This document shows positions 36,641-44,550 of a DNA stretch of 64,000 nucleotides, piece after piece. This stretch comes from Scalindua sp964437425. GTDB taxonomy: Bacteria > Planctomycetota > Brocadiia > Brocadiales > Scalinduaceae. The position numbers and the translations under genes were made by a program. Where the stretch lies: positions 1 to 64,000 of the forward strand of contig CAYTGO010000009.1 of assembly GCA_964437425.1 (NCBI GenBank). The letters are read 5' to 3'. The notes below the pieces were generated by a model. The model worked only from the letters and a program-made list of their open reading frames with translations. It searched no databases and had not been told where the DNA came from. The first letter of the stretch is position 1. Each line of letters starts with the position of its first letter.

Positions 36641-38299
36641 ATGAATAAAAACAGATTGATTTGTTTAGTGATTACGCTACTGGCCATTTCCTTTGTCACT
36701 ACCGTAAATCTAAAAGCGGATGATAAACCGGACAAGGGTAAAGGTGTAGGACCGTATGCTGAACACTGGAAACCTATACCGATGCACAGGTACTGGGCTC
36801 CGAGTTACTATTACACCCCGCCAGCTAACCCGCAGGGTGAATACGGCAGAGATGACTGTGTTCTCTGTCATAAATCAATCAACCCTCTTTTAGTAAAAGC
36901 ATGGGAAAGGAGCCGTCATGCGGATTTCAGCAAACTCCTTCCTTACCAGCAGGAATATCTCAAGAATATAAATGAAAATCTTGGCAAGGAGATAACCAAA
37001 GTAAGCTGCATTGATTGTCACGGCGGAGTCGGGGTAGAAAAGATTGATCACGCCAGAGACCTGATAATGCCAACATCTGAACTGTGCGGTAAATGCCATA
37101 AGAAGGAATTCGATGAGTTTGAATCAGAAAAAAAAGTTGGTATCCCGGGCTGGCCTGAGGGTAGGGAGAGCCACGCAAAAGCCTATGATGCAGGGCTCGA
37201 TACCGACATCTGGGCCGCTATGGACAAAAACATCGTCCAGGGATGTGACATGTGTCACAACATACAGCACAAGTGCGACAGCTGTCATACGAGACACGAG
37301 TTTAAGGCCTCAGAGGCCCGCAGGCCGGAGGCGTGTGCCACCTGTCATAACGGGCCGGACCACCCCGACATTGAAGACTATACAAATTCAAAACACGGTA
37401 CAATATACAAAATAGAGGGACATCAGTGGGATTGGAATAAACCGCTCAAGGAGTACTCCGCACCTGCCCCGACATGTGCATACTGTCACATGCAGTATAA
37501 GGGAAAATTTTCTCACAATATGGTACAGAAGGCAATTATGGGTGAAGGAGATGTACTTTTTTATAACAATCTCTTTGAAGACCCGCCAGTCAAACCCAGC
37601 GAGTATATAAACAAAAATCCTGAACTGCTTTCAAGGAGGAAGGCATGGGTAGCGACGTGCAGGAAGTGCCATTCAAAGATATTCGCAAAGGATTACCTTA
37701 CTTCTATGGATCTTGCATCGGATGCTGTCTTTGCCTATATACAGGAGTCTTTTGGACTGTTAAAGTCACTGTACAGTGAAAAGGCCCTTTATCCAATGCC
37801 GGAGAACCGCCCTCATGCACCTGCCCCAGTAGGAGAAAAATGGCCTGACACTCTGGGTGGATTTTACGGTGAGTTCTGGGCAAAGGATGGGAATCCCAGC
37901 AGAATTGAAAAGGATTTTCTATATATGTGGGAGAATGATGCATTTCTTATTCGTAAGGGTATGGCCCATACCAATCCAAACGCGTTTACCTATATTTCAT
38001 GGTCCAGCATGATAAAGAAGTACATAGACATGCAGAGTGAAGCTGCTACTCTGAGGAGATTGAATACACTTGAGAATAACATGAGTCTTATACAGTCACT
38101 CAGGTCACAGAAGAAAGCAGAAAGCAGTGAAACTCACAAGCAGGAATGTGCAACGTGTAAAAAGGGACAATCCGGTGAAACAATCTGGTGTGCCTCCTGT
38201 AAAGTCGGCTATACTGATAGATCTAAAACTACATGCAAAGATTGCTTTGACAAAGGGACAACTTGCGAAGTATGCGTAAAGAAAGCAAATGTTAAGTAG
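36641..38299 (+). CDS. Octahaem HAO-like cytochrome with Cys-rich C-terminal tail (second copy)
   Basis: 552 aa, exported (signal peptide LVITLLAISFVTTVNLKA). Eight haem motifs: CVLCH, CIDCH, CGKCH, CDMCH, CDSCH, CATCH, CAYCH, CRKCH, with the family block KASEARRPEACATCHNGPDH. The Tyr present in the first paralogue (MLVYQ) is Asn here (MWEND), as in HAO-like proteins thought to reduce nitrite or otherwise lack the crosslinked P460. After residue 500 comes a tail absent from the first copy, with four C-x2-C pairs lacking the haem His (CATC, CASC, CKDC, CEVC) that looks like a double zinc-ribbon or Fe-S-type knuckle. The shared N-terminal WKPI-M-R-W pattern shows common descent. Partner and reaction are inferred. 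Confidence 0.9.
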   Translation: MNKNRLICLVITLLAISFVTTVNLKADDKPDKGKGVGPYAEHWKPIPMHRYWAPSYYYTPPANPQGEYGRDDCVLCHKSINPLLVKAWERSRHADFSKLLPYQQEYLKNINENLGKEITKVSCIDCHGGVGVEKIDHARDLIMPTSELCGKCHKKEFDEFESEKKVGIPGWPEGRESHAKAYDAGLDTDIWAAMDKNIVQGCDMCHNIQHKCDSCHTRHEFKASEARRPEACATCHNGPDHPDIEDYTNSKHGTIYKIEGHQWDWNKPLKEYSAPAPTCAYCHMQYKGKFSHNMVQKAIMGEGDVLFYNNLFEDPPVKPSEYINKNPELLSRRKAWVATCRKCHSKIFAKDYLTSMDLASDAVFAYIQESFGLLKSLYSEKALYPMPENRPHAPAPVGEKWPDTLGGFYGEFWAKDGNPSRIEKDFLYMWENDAFLIRKGMAHTNPNAFTYISWSSMIKKYIDMQSEAATLRRLNTLENNMSLIQSLRSQKKAESSETHKQECATCKKGQSGETIWCASCKVGYTDRSKTTCKDCFDKGTTCEVCVKKANVK

Positions 38300-38356
38300 A
38301 GATAGATATTCTCATAAATTTTATCGTTAGCGCATTGTTAGATGATTCTATACAAT

Positions 38357-39136
38357 CTAACCGCTATCACCTGCTTGAGCCTTTAGAATAGTAAGCTGCA
38401 ACTCCTCAGCCTTCTGTATGAGAATACCAATTTGTGCCATGGCGTCATTGAATTCTATAACTGCACTCTCGGATTCGAAAAGTACACCACCCTCTGCGTT
38501 GTATTCCCACGCACCCCACTCTTTTTCCATGACTTGCAGAGCCGACTTCGCGTCTTTCATTATCTCAGCACTCAATTTATATAGCTTACCTCTTCTCCCT
38601 ATATCTGCAGTTAGATAAAAACCTTGCATGGCTGAATCAGCATCTGAAGGTGGCTCCTGGCTTCCGGCAAGATACTCTTTGAGTTTTGTCCCCATCTCAC
38701 TGTTGAGCCGTACCATTTCCCTGGCTGCTATCTCAGCCTTCTTCGCCCTCTCTATAGACTTACCAATACCTTCATGGGAGTTCATGGCACTGAACTCTAA
38801 TGCTGCAAGTACCTTGATCCTGGTACTCTCGTACTCAGAATAAACCGATATCATCTCTGTAACAATTCCCGATATAGAATCCAGAACTACTTCCGATTCA
38901 CTTCCCGGACTATTCTTAAGTCTCTCAATCTCTTCAACCTGTCTCCTCATAAACAGAAGCATTGAACCATTTCTGTTGCTGGGATCGCCTAAACCCGGTT
39001 TAACTTCCTGCTCCTGCCTGGAACGAACACTCTTTATTCCTTGTAATAATTTATTTCGCTCAAGGTATCTAGGCAAAAGCGTGGCAACAAAGCTTATCGC
39101 TGAAAATACCAGTAATATCAAAACACTACGTTTCAT
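38357..39136 (-). CDS. Membrane-anchored helical protein, unknown
   Basis: 259 aa with one N-terminal hydrophobic segment (SVLILLVFSAISFVATLLP) and then a long, mostly helical, charged region with Glu/Lys/Ala heptads, notably residues 60-160 and 220-255. No motif that I recognise. The single anchor and helical body suggest a periplasmic scaffold or sensor. It is convergent with the second HAO-like gene and has a 754-bp gene-free region upstream. Confidence 0.6.
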   Translation of the reverse strand: MKRSVLILLVFSAISFVATLLPRYLERNKLLQGIKSVRSRQEQEVKPGLGDPSNRNGSMLLFMRRQVEEIERLKNSPGSESEVVLDSISGIVTEMISVYSEYESTRIKVLAALEFSAMNSHEGIGKSIERAKKAEIAAREMVRLNSEMGTKLKEYLAGSQEPPSDADSAMQGFYLTADIGRRGKLYKLSAEIMKDAKSALQVMEKEWGAWEYNAEGGVLFESESAVIEFNDAMAQIGILIQKAEELQLTILKAQAGDSG

Positions 39137-39475
39137 TGTAAAGACATCCAGAAAACCAGATTACTAATTTGAGAATAGCATATCTATCGCCTGATAATGC
39201 ACTTCTGTATGGTATGAAAACTTGAAGATCGTGTCATTTCAGTGGTTCATAATACTCAAGTAACTACCAAAATCAAGAGGAAAGCTGATGTCCATTTTAA
39301 ACATATATGTCTAATAATCAGTCAGAAATACACAATTTTTTAATTAAACATGATATATAGGATCTCTCATTTTTTGGCATCAACAAAAACACTATCTGAT
39401 TAACATTTTGTAGAGGTTTGACTTACGATTATCTACTTTCTGAGCATATGAGACGATAAGATTGTGGCGCTTAAC
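39137..39475. other. Gene-free AT-rich region upstream of the sigma54-like site
   Basis: First 339 bp of a 754-bp region without a supported gene. AT-rich with short T tracts, no repeat and no convincing sigma70 promoter found for the minus-strand gene at 38357. Activator sites for the sigma54-like promoter downstream could lie here but I cannot point to one. Confidence 0.5.
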
Positions 39476-39491
39476 TGGCATGTTTATTGCA
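39476..39491 (+). promoter_or_regulatory. Candidate sigma54 promoter in front of duplicated structured element
   Basis: TGGCATG-TTTA-TTGCA differs from the TGGCACG-N4-TTGCW consensus at one base and has exact GG-to-GC spacing. No protein gene lies downstream on this strand for over 4 kb; the first object is the hairpin pair starting 78 nt later, so a non-coding transcript is the natural product. Confidence 0.6.
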
Positions 39492-39568
39492 ATTCTATTA
39501 CACCAGAAAAAGAAATTTTTTAACTAAAGACTTTCCTGTTTGTGTCGATAATAGGGGTAGAAAACGTT

Positions 39569-39813
39569 AAAAAAGGCCTTTACAAGTTCGTGTAACGAAT
39601 TGCTTCGCAACCTAAAACACATATCATTTATATTAAATAAATTGTTAGGTTGAAGCTATTGCACAGCACGTTGAAAGGGTCTTTTTTACAAGAAAAAAAG
39701 GCTTTTGCAGGTTCGTGTATCGTATTACTTCGCAACCTAATCACATATCATTTATATTAAATAAATTGGTAGGTTGAAGTTACTGCACGGCACTGTGAGA
39801 GCCTTTTTTATTT
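39569..39813 (+). ncRNA. Two tandem copies of a covarying long hairpin (candidate non-coding RNA)
   Basis: Two units, 39569-39688 and 39693-39813, repeat with a 125-nt period. Each folds as one long imperfect hairpin: a basal stem (AAGGC.. with ..CCTT), a central stem CTTC-[GC]-AACCTA with TAGGTTGAAG, and an identical AT-rich tip (ATTTAT-ATTAA-ATAAAT). Differences preserve pairing: G39602-C39656 becomes A39727-T39780, C39578-G39678 becomes T39703-A39800, and G39576-T39680 becomes G39701-C39802. Both units end in T6 on the plus strand, like terminators, and are preceded by A runs, so they could end transcription in either direction. Function is unknown; strand is chosen from the sigma54-like site upstream. 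Confidence 0.6.
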
Positions 39814-39827
39814 GATATGAGACGCCT

Positions 39828-39839
39828 CCCCCCCCCCCC
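39828..39839. repeat. Homopolymer of 12 C
   Basis: Unbroken C12 between the hairpin pair and the end of cbiO, in intergenic DNA. Such tracts slip easily and may differ in length between cells or be misread. Confidence 0.85.
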
Positions 39840-39890
39840 TTCAACATAATTCCGGATCACACATATACAAATCGATACAGGCGACTTCGT

Positions 39891-40763
39891 TCAGGCAGGT
39901 AAAATTGAATCGGCATGCCGAACATCGTCTTCTCTGCTGAATAGATGTGCAAGCTCCTGTCTCGCCTGACCAATTGTCAGAGGGAGTGGATTTATTGGCA
40001 GTTTTTCTTTGTCACGCAATACTTCCATTAATTGTGCTATCTGTGGCAGCTCCAGCTTAAGGCTGTTAAGTTTTTCTGAATCTGTAAAGATTCCTTCCGG
40101 AGTACCTTCCTGTAGAACAATGCCCTTATCCATAATGGCAACCCTGTCCATATGAACAGGCACAAGGTCAACAGAATTTGTGGCGAGTATTATGGTAATA
40201 CCCTGTTCTTTATTCAGATCGTTCAGAATTTTCATTACGGTTTTTACGCCATCAGGGTCAAGTCCGCTGGTTGGTTCATCTAATATGAGTACTTCCGGCT
40301 CCATGGCAAGAATTCCGGCTATACATATTCGCTTGCTCTGACCGTAACTAAGTGCGTGGATTGCCTTTTTGGCAAACTCTTTCATTTTAACCAGTTCGAG
40401 TGCAGTATTAACCCTGCTCATAACTTCATCATAGTTTAGGCCCAGGTTTGTCGGACCAAAGGCAACATCCTCCTCAACCGTAGGCGCAATGAGCTGGTCA
40501 CTGGGATCTTGAAAAACCATTCCTACCTTTCTGAAAACCTCACCTGACTTAAACCCACTTAATGCTTTATTATCCAGGGTCACAGAACCTGAAGCAGGCT
40601 TTAACAGACCATTAAAATGTTTCAGTAATGTCGTCTTCCCTGAACCGTTTGCACCAAGTATGGCAAGGAATTCACCTTCCCTAACATCAATGTTAGCGCC
40701 ACTCAGCGCCTGCGTACCATCAGGGTACTTATGAATTAAATCATCAACTTTTATTTTGAACAT
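39891..40763 (-). CDS. cbiO: Cobalt ECF transporter ATPase CbiO
   Basis: 290 aa. ECF-type ABC ATPase: Walker A LGANGSGKTT, VFQDPSDQLIAPTVEEDVAFGP (the ECF Q-helix region), signature ALSYGQSKR, Walker B LILDEPTSGLDP. The signature Ser-Tyr-Gly-Gln in place of Ser-Gly-Gly-Gln is common in CbiO. The ATPase pairs with CbiQ and CbiM to import Co2+. It is the last gene of the riboswitch-controlled operon; a 44-bp palindromic repeat separates it from cbiQ. Confidence 0.93.
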   Translation of the reverse strand: MFKIKVDDLIHKYPDGTQALSGANIDVREGEFLAILGANGSGKTTLLKHFNGLLKPASGSVTLDNKALSGFKSGEVFRKVGMVFQDPSDQLIAPTVEEDVAFGPTNLGLNYDEVMSRVNTALELVKMKEFAKKAIHALSYGQSKRICIAGILAMEPEVLILDEPTSGLDPDGVKTVMKILNDLNKEQGITIILATNSVDLVPVHMDRVAIMDKGIVLQEGTPEGIFTDSEKLNSLKLELPQIAQLMEVLRDKEKLPINPLPLTIGQARQELAHLFSREDDVRHADSILPA

Positions 40764-40795
40764 AATAATCTGGTTGCTACCACAATAAAACTATC

Positions 40796-40839
40796 CTTCG
40801 ACTCCGCTCAGGATGACGTCACACTGAGCGGAGTCGAAG
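40796..40839. repeat. Palindromic intergenic repeat between cbiQ and cbiO
   Basis: CTTCGACTCCGCTCA (40796-40810) and its perfect reverse complement (40825-40839) around a 14-nt loop that contains TGACGTCA. I recall this GACTCCGCTCAGGATGAC motif as a widespread REP-like intergenic element in many bacterial genomes. It may stabilise or divide the operon mRNA. Confidence 0.75.
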
Positions 40840-40874
40840 TGCTATCAATATCGAAATCCCTATATTTTTATCTC

Positions 40875-41657
40875 TTACCAGAAAAAACCCAAAAAAGATA
40901 AAGCCATCAGTAATAACCCACACGACAAGAACAAGACGTAATCTCTCCCTGCTAATGGAGTAAGTTGAACGGTAAGCACCCTTCCTCCATCGTAGCCCCT
41001 GGAGACCATTGCGATATGGGCATTCTCAGCCCTGACAATTGATCTGATAATAAGTGTACCACTAAGACTTCCAAATGACTTTATTGTTTTGAACCATGTA
41101 ACATATCCCAGTCTGCTTCTTTGTGAAGACATCATCGTTTCCGTCTCTTCAATCAACAAAAACAGGTATCTATATACAAATGACAAAACCTCTATCAGTG
41201 TCTCCGGAATCTTCATCCAGCGGGCAGCCATACATATTTTTGTAATCGTTGTGGTAAAAGATAATAAAAGCATAAGCATTACCCCCCCCGCCACCTTTGT
41301 AAACAGCAACAGGCCAATCTGCAATCCCTCTTTTTTAAAGGCGAGTTCATAACCGAAAAGCGAACCGGAAAACATTACTGTCTCGCCATTGTGCAACCCC
41401 ATTATAACCAGGATAAATATCCCGAATAAAAACGGCATCATCATTCGAAGACCTAATGTTATAAATGACACCTTTATGGTCAATAACAATATTAAAGATG
41501 TAACAAAAAACAGTAATGGAAGCGTAATGTCATTAGATAAAATATTAAGGATCAAACCTATGCCAATATAAAACAACTTAACTCTTACCTCTACATTTGT
41601 AAGCCAGTTGCGCCTTTGCGCAAAATGATCCATAACAACATGCTTTAATATTTCCAT
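40875..41657 (-). CDS. cbiQ: Cobalt ECF transporter T component CbiQ
   Basis: 260 aa, transmembrane coupling protein of the cobalt importer. Early helices, then AARWMKIPETLIEVLSFVYRYLFLL and the cytoplasmic coupling-helix signature SQRSRLGY plus the later AMVSRGYDGG, both diagnostic for EcfT/CbiQ. It joins CbiM to CbiO. The gene is 77 nt downstream of the CbiN-like gene, with a hairpin repeat between. Confidence 0.93.
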   Translation of the reverse strand: MEILKHVVMDHFAQRRNWLTNVEVRVKLFYIGIGLILNILSNDITLPLLFFVTSLILLLTIKVSFITLGLRMMMPFLFGIFILVIMGLHNGETVMFSGSLFGYELAFKKEGLQIGLLLFTKVAGGVMLMLLLSFTTTITKICMAARWMKIPETLIEVLSFVYRYLFLLIEETETMMSSQRSRLGYVTWFKTIKSFGSLSGTLIIRSIVRAENAHIAMVSRGYDGGRVLTVQLTPLAGRDYVLFLSCGLLLMALSFLGFFW

Positions 41658-41672
41658 AGTTATCTATTTTTA

Positions 41673-41728
41673 GACAGGATAACAGGATTAACCAGATAGT
41701 TAATTTCTGTTTATCCTGTTATCCTGTC
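41673..41728. repeat. Palindromic intergenic repeat between the cbiN-like gene and cbiQ
   Basis: GACAGGATAACAGGAT (41673-41688) pairs perfectly with its reverse complement (41713-41728) around a 24-nt loop. Within each arm ACAGGAT is repeated. It looks like the common ACAGGATTAACAGGAT-type intergenic element and is unrelated to the repeat in the next junction. Confidence 0.75.
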
Positions 41729-41733
41729 AATTT

Positions 41734-42078
41734 TTATTCTTGTGAATTATTTTTATCTTTTCCCTCGATAAATAATTTTCTGAAGTTGTAGCCGATGACA
41801 ATACCCCCGACCAGACCAAAAAAGGTAAAAACAAACAGCAGGAGATCTCCCTGGTCTGTGTTGATATAAGGATCTCTTGGTGGATGGCCATATTTTTCGG
41901 CATATTTCCCTACAATGCTTACATCAATTCCTGTCCATTTCCCCTCTTCTTCAGGCGCTACCGTTTCTTCCGCTTCAATACCTTCTATTGGATCAGGCAT
42001 GTCTGGCCCTGCCGCATACAAAACGTGCGATTGAGTGAAACATAATATGAATGCGAAAATAGTGAAATACTTTAACAT
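41734..42078 (-). CDS. CbiN-like small membrane component of the cobalt importer
   Basis: 114 aa. Signal peptide (FTIFAFILCFTQSHVLYA), an acidic periplasmic segment (EAEETVAPEEEGKWTGIDVSIVGKYAEKYGHPP), and one C-terminal helix (LLLFVFTFFGLVGGIVIGYNFRKLF). Position between cbiM and cbiQ and the two-helix topology match CbiN, which helps load Co2+ in the CbiMN unit, but sequence similarity to enteric CbiN is slight. The segment DPYINTDQGDLLLF resembles a small protein seen in cbi operons of other anaerobes. Confidence 0.7.
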   Translation of the reverse strand: MLKYFTIFAFILCFTQSHVLYAAGPDMPDPIEGIEAEETVAPEEEGKWTGIDVSIVGKYAEKYGHPPRDPYINTDQGDLLLFVFTFFGLVGGIVIGYNFRKLFIEGKDKNNSQE

Positions 42079-42103
42079 AATAAAACATATTTAAGGATTT
42101 AAG

Positions 42104-42184
42104 AATTGGGGAATTAAAGAATTAAAAGATGCTTCTTGCAATTTCCAGAATTCCTTAATCCATCAATCCCTGAATTCCTCAATT
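42104..42184. repeat. Imperfect palindrome between cbiM and the cbiN-like gene
   Basis: Segment 42104-42125 is about 77% complementary to 42163-42184 (AATTGGGGAATT facing GAATTCCTCAATT). Third hairpin-forming element in a row within this operon, again of different sequence. Confidence 0.55.
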
Positions 42185-42185
42185 G

Positions 42186-42950
42186 TTATTCTTTTATAAC
42201 CCTCAGGTTGTATAAAATGCTCGGACGGACTTTATATACGTAGGACAAAGCAAATCCAACAACAATACCTTCCGCAATACATAGTGGTCCCTGAGAAGTA
42301 GCCATGAACACGACAAATATCTCTAACATTGCCTTTGCGCTGTGCATCATTGCAACAGAGAACGACTCGTCCCCTTCAAATACCAGAAGCCCTAATCCTA
42401 TAGAAGTCCCCATATAAGTACACAAATCAGAAACTACTCCAGCCAGAAAACCACACCAGAACAGCTTAAGGCCCATCCTCTGCGACAACCTGAATGCAAA
42501 GTACCCTGAAAAGGAGCCGAGTACACCCATAGAAAAGATATTAACACCCAGGGTAGTAAGCCCTCCATGAGCAAGAAAAAGTGCCTGTATAAAAAGCGCA
42601 ATTCCTGCAATAACAACACTCACAAATGGCCCCAACAACATCGCACTCATTCCTGTCCCAGCCGGGTGCGCAGTTGCCATTCCATTCAAACCTACTACAG
42701 GAATTGGAAAACATGAAAAAACGAACACGGCGGCACCAACTAATCCAACTAACGGAAGGAAGCCCGGCACATCTCTTTTCTTTTTCTTCAGACTGAGTGT
42801 ACCAATGACAACGAAGGGTATAATCAGAATGAACCAGAAAACAACCCATTTTGGAGGCAATATACCTTCAGTAATATGCATTGCATACGCGACATGTGGC
42901 AACAGCAAAAGTGCAATGACGATAGATATGCCTAATAATTTTTTTTTCAT
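42186..42950 (-). CDS. cbiM: Cobalt ECF transporter substrate-binding membrane protein CbiM
   Basis: About 254 aa from the ATG at 42950; an in-frame upstream ATG at 43040 would read through the terminator hairpin and is rejected. After the signal peptide is removed the mature N-terminus is MHITEGILPP (residue 23 on), where the free amine and His bind Co2+. Other blocks: NGMATAHPAGTGMSAMLLGPF, LLAHGGLTTLGVNIFSMG (as LFLAHGG), and ISDLCTY-like. First gene of the operon; expression is controlled by the B12 riboswitch and attenuator upstream. Confidence 0.93.
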   Translation of the reverse strand: MKKKLLGISIVIALLLLPHVAYAMHITEGILPPKWVVFWFILIIPFVVIGTLSLKKKKRDVPGFLPLVGLVGAAVFVFSCFPIPVVGLNGMATAHPAGTGMSAMLLGPFVSVVIAGIALFIQALFLAHGGLTTLGVNIFSMGVLGSFSGYFAFRLSQRMGLKLFWCGFLAGVVSDLCTYMGTSIGLGLLVFEGDESFSVAMMHSAKAMLEIFVVFMATSQGPLCIAEGIVVGFALSYVYKVRPSILYNLRVIKE

Positions 42951-42981
42951 TTCAATCAATCTGGACACAAAAAAAACAAAC

Positions 42982-43018
42982 AAAAAAACCCGTACCTTTT
43001 GCGGTAAAAAGGTACGGG
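42982..43018 (-). terminator. Intrinsic terminator of the cbiM riboswitch
   Basis: On the minus strand, a 12-bp stem (43018-43007 with 43000-42989) and 6-nt loop are followed by T7. It sits between the cobalamin aptamer and the cbiM start, so it is the expression platform that ends transcription when B12 is bound. Confidence 0.88.
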
Positions 43019-43106
43019 CTATCAGTAAGTCTGCATACAAGTTAACTTGATGCTAAATTACCATATAAACCTTCACCTTCTTTACCATCGAAGTTTATGT
43101 GAAGCA

Positions 43107-43286
43107 GTTACAGGCAGGTCTTCTGACTATCGAATCGTTCTACTCATTGCGCCTTCCCATACGCCTGTGGCGAATAGTGGCCATGCAATTTTCGTCATCG
43201 ACTACAGCGGCGGGTCCGTTCCCTGTTCTACCAGGGATTCCCTTTTAAATCCCATCTATTACATTCAGGATGGAATTACCTGTAAC
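43107..43286 (-). promoter_or_regulatory. Cobalamin riboswitch for the cbiM operon
   Basis: Read on the minus strand: P1 (CTGTAAC region with GTTACAG), the core GCGGACCCGCCGCTGTA, GCCACTAT, GGGAAGG, and the B12 box AGTCAGAAGACCTGCC. All are the conserved elements of the AdoCbl aptamer in the right order. Together with the downstream terminator it switches off cobalt import when cobalamin is plentiful. Confidence 0.95.
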
Positions 43287-43327
43287 CGTATTCTTTAATT
43301 GTTTAAGATCAAAATCAAGAACGAGTA

Positions 43328-43356
43328 ATTCTACTTATAATACTTAATCCTGTCAA
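43328..43356 (-). promoter_or_regulatory. sigma70-type promoter for the cbi operon
   Basis: Minus strand TTGACA (43356-43351), 17-nt spacer, TAGAAT (43333-43328). Start point near 43321, about 35 nt before the riboswitch P1. Confidence 0.7.
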
Positions 43357-43607
43357 CTTAATCATATTAGGTCCAATGAAATTGTGTTAACAGGAACCTG
43401 ATTAGAGTCCTCGGCGCCTTTTGTCCGGAGAAGGGAATCTGTTCTCCAATTTTTTGAAGGTTTTTCCTCTTGATTTTACTTTTTAACCTTATACTATTAT
43501 GATTTCCTTATCCCTGTATTAATGCTTTTGTAATAAACAGAAGTTACTGCCATTCAACAGGGGCTGAATGGACAAGCCAACCTATTAGTTTACGTGGTAA
43601 TAATACG

Positions 43608-44453
43608 ATGATATTCAGGTTTGTACAATATTTTATAACCGCAGTCACAACCCTCCTTGTAGCCGGATGTGCACTCAACGGTGAATTACTACGCTTGAAA
43701 CATGCTACAGTGAATGGTGACATCATTGTTGTGAGTCAATTACTCGCTGAACACGAGGACATAAATGTAAATGCAAAAGACAAGAACGGCAACACGGCCC
43801 TGATGCATGCAACTTCCAGTGGTGAAATTAAGATCGTAAAAATCCTGTTAAGCGCAGGGGCTGATGTGAACACGAAGAACAAGAGACGTAATACTGCCCT
43901 TATAATAGCAACATTGCAAGGAAACGTAAATATGGTGGATACCTTCTTAAACGCAGGAGCCGATGTGAGCGTGAAAAACAAGGATGGTTATACCGCCATT
44001 AAGATTGCGGCAGAAAACAATCAAAAAGAGATCATACGTTTGCTTATGGTTGCCGGAGCTGTAGACAAGCCAGGCAGATCCGCTCTGATGTTTGCTGCAC
44101 TGAGTGGAGACTACACTACCGCAAATAACTTGCTGGTTGATGGTGTAGAGGTAAATGCAAAAGACAAAATTGGCAACACCGCCCTGATACATGCTGCTTC
44201 CAGTGGTAAGATTAAGATCGTAAAGCTCTTGCTGAACTCAGGGGCTGATGTGAATGCAATAAACAAAAGACGCAGTACTGCCCTTATAATTGCTGTACGA
44301 TCTGGACACGTAGCTATGGTAGAAGCCTTGCTAAGTGCGGGAGCCGATGTGAGTGTGAAAAATAAGAGAGGTAATACAGCACTTAAGATCGCAGGAGTTA
44401 ATGGTCAAAAGAAAATCGCCCACATGCTACTGCAGGCAGGTGCAGCAAAATAG
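43608..44453 (+). CDS. Ankyrin-repeat lipoprotein with internal duplication
   Basis: 281 aa. The lipobox LLVAGC places Cys near residue 22 under lipidation. Then about seven ankyrin units (GNTALMHATSSGEIKIVKILLSAGADVN type). Residues about 52-150 are repeated as about 182-280: the same order of units (KDK-GNTAL, NKRR-TALIIA, SVKNK-GTAIKIA) recurs, so a three-to-four-unit block was duplicated, with a degenerate unit (VDKPGRSALMFAALSGD) between. It probably binds envelope proteins. It lies alone between the cobalamin riboswitch region and a convergent protease gene. Confidence 0.85.
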   Translation: MIFRFVQYFITAVTTLLVAGCALNGELLRLKHATVNGDIIVVSQLLAEHEDINVNAKDKNGNTALMHATSSGEIKIVKILLSAGADVNTKNKRRNTALIIATLQGNVNMVDTFLNAGADVSVKNKDGYTAIKIAAENNQKEIIRLLMVAGAVDKPGRSALMFAALSGDYTTANNLLVDGVEVNAKDKIGNTALIHAASSGKIKIVKLLLNSGADVNAINKRRSTALIIAVRSGHVAMVEALLSAGADVSVKNKRGNTALKIAGVNGQKKIAHMLLQAGAAK

Positions 44454-44550
44454 ATACTCGATTTTCCTGATAATGATTCTAGAAAAATGGTTTGATATGT
44501 AATTTTTTGAGTTCCACTTCCCACTAACAAACAATGTCCTTTTGACTTAC

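Noticed and set aside
39569..39813. Integron attC sites
   Set aside because: The GTTAGGT near the centre of the first unit matches GTTRRRY, but the second unit has GGTAGGT and the inverse core is not at the ends. There is no integrase or cassette array.
42951..43040. Longer N-terminus for CbiM starting at 43040
   Set aside because: It would be translated across the terminator hairpin and would bury the conserved MHITEG mature end behind extra sequence.
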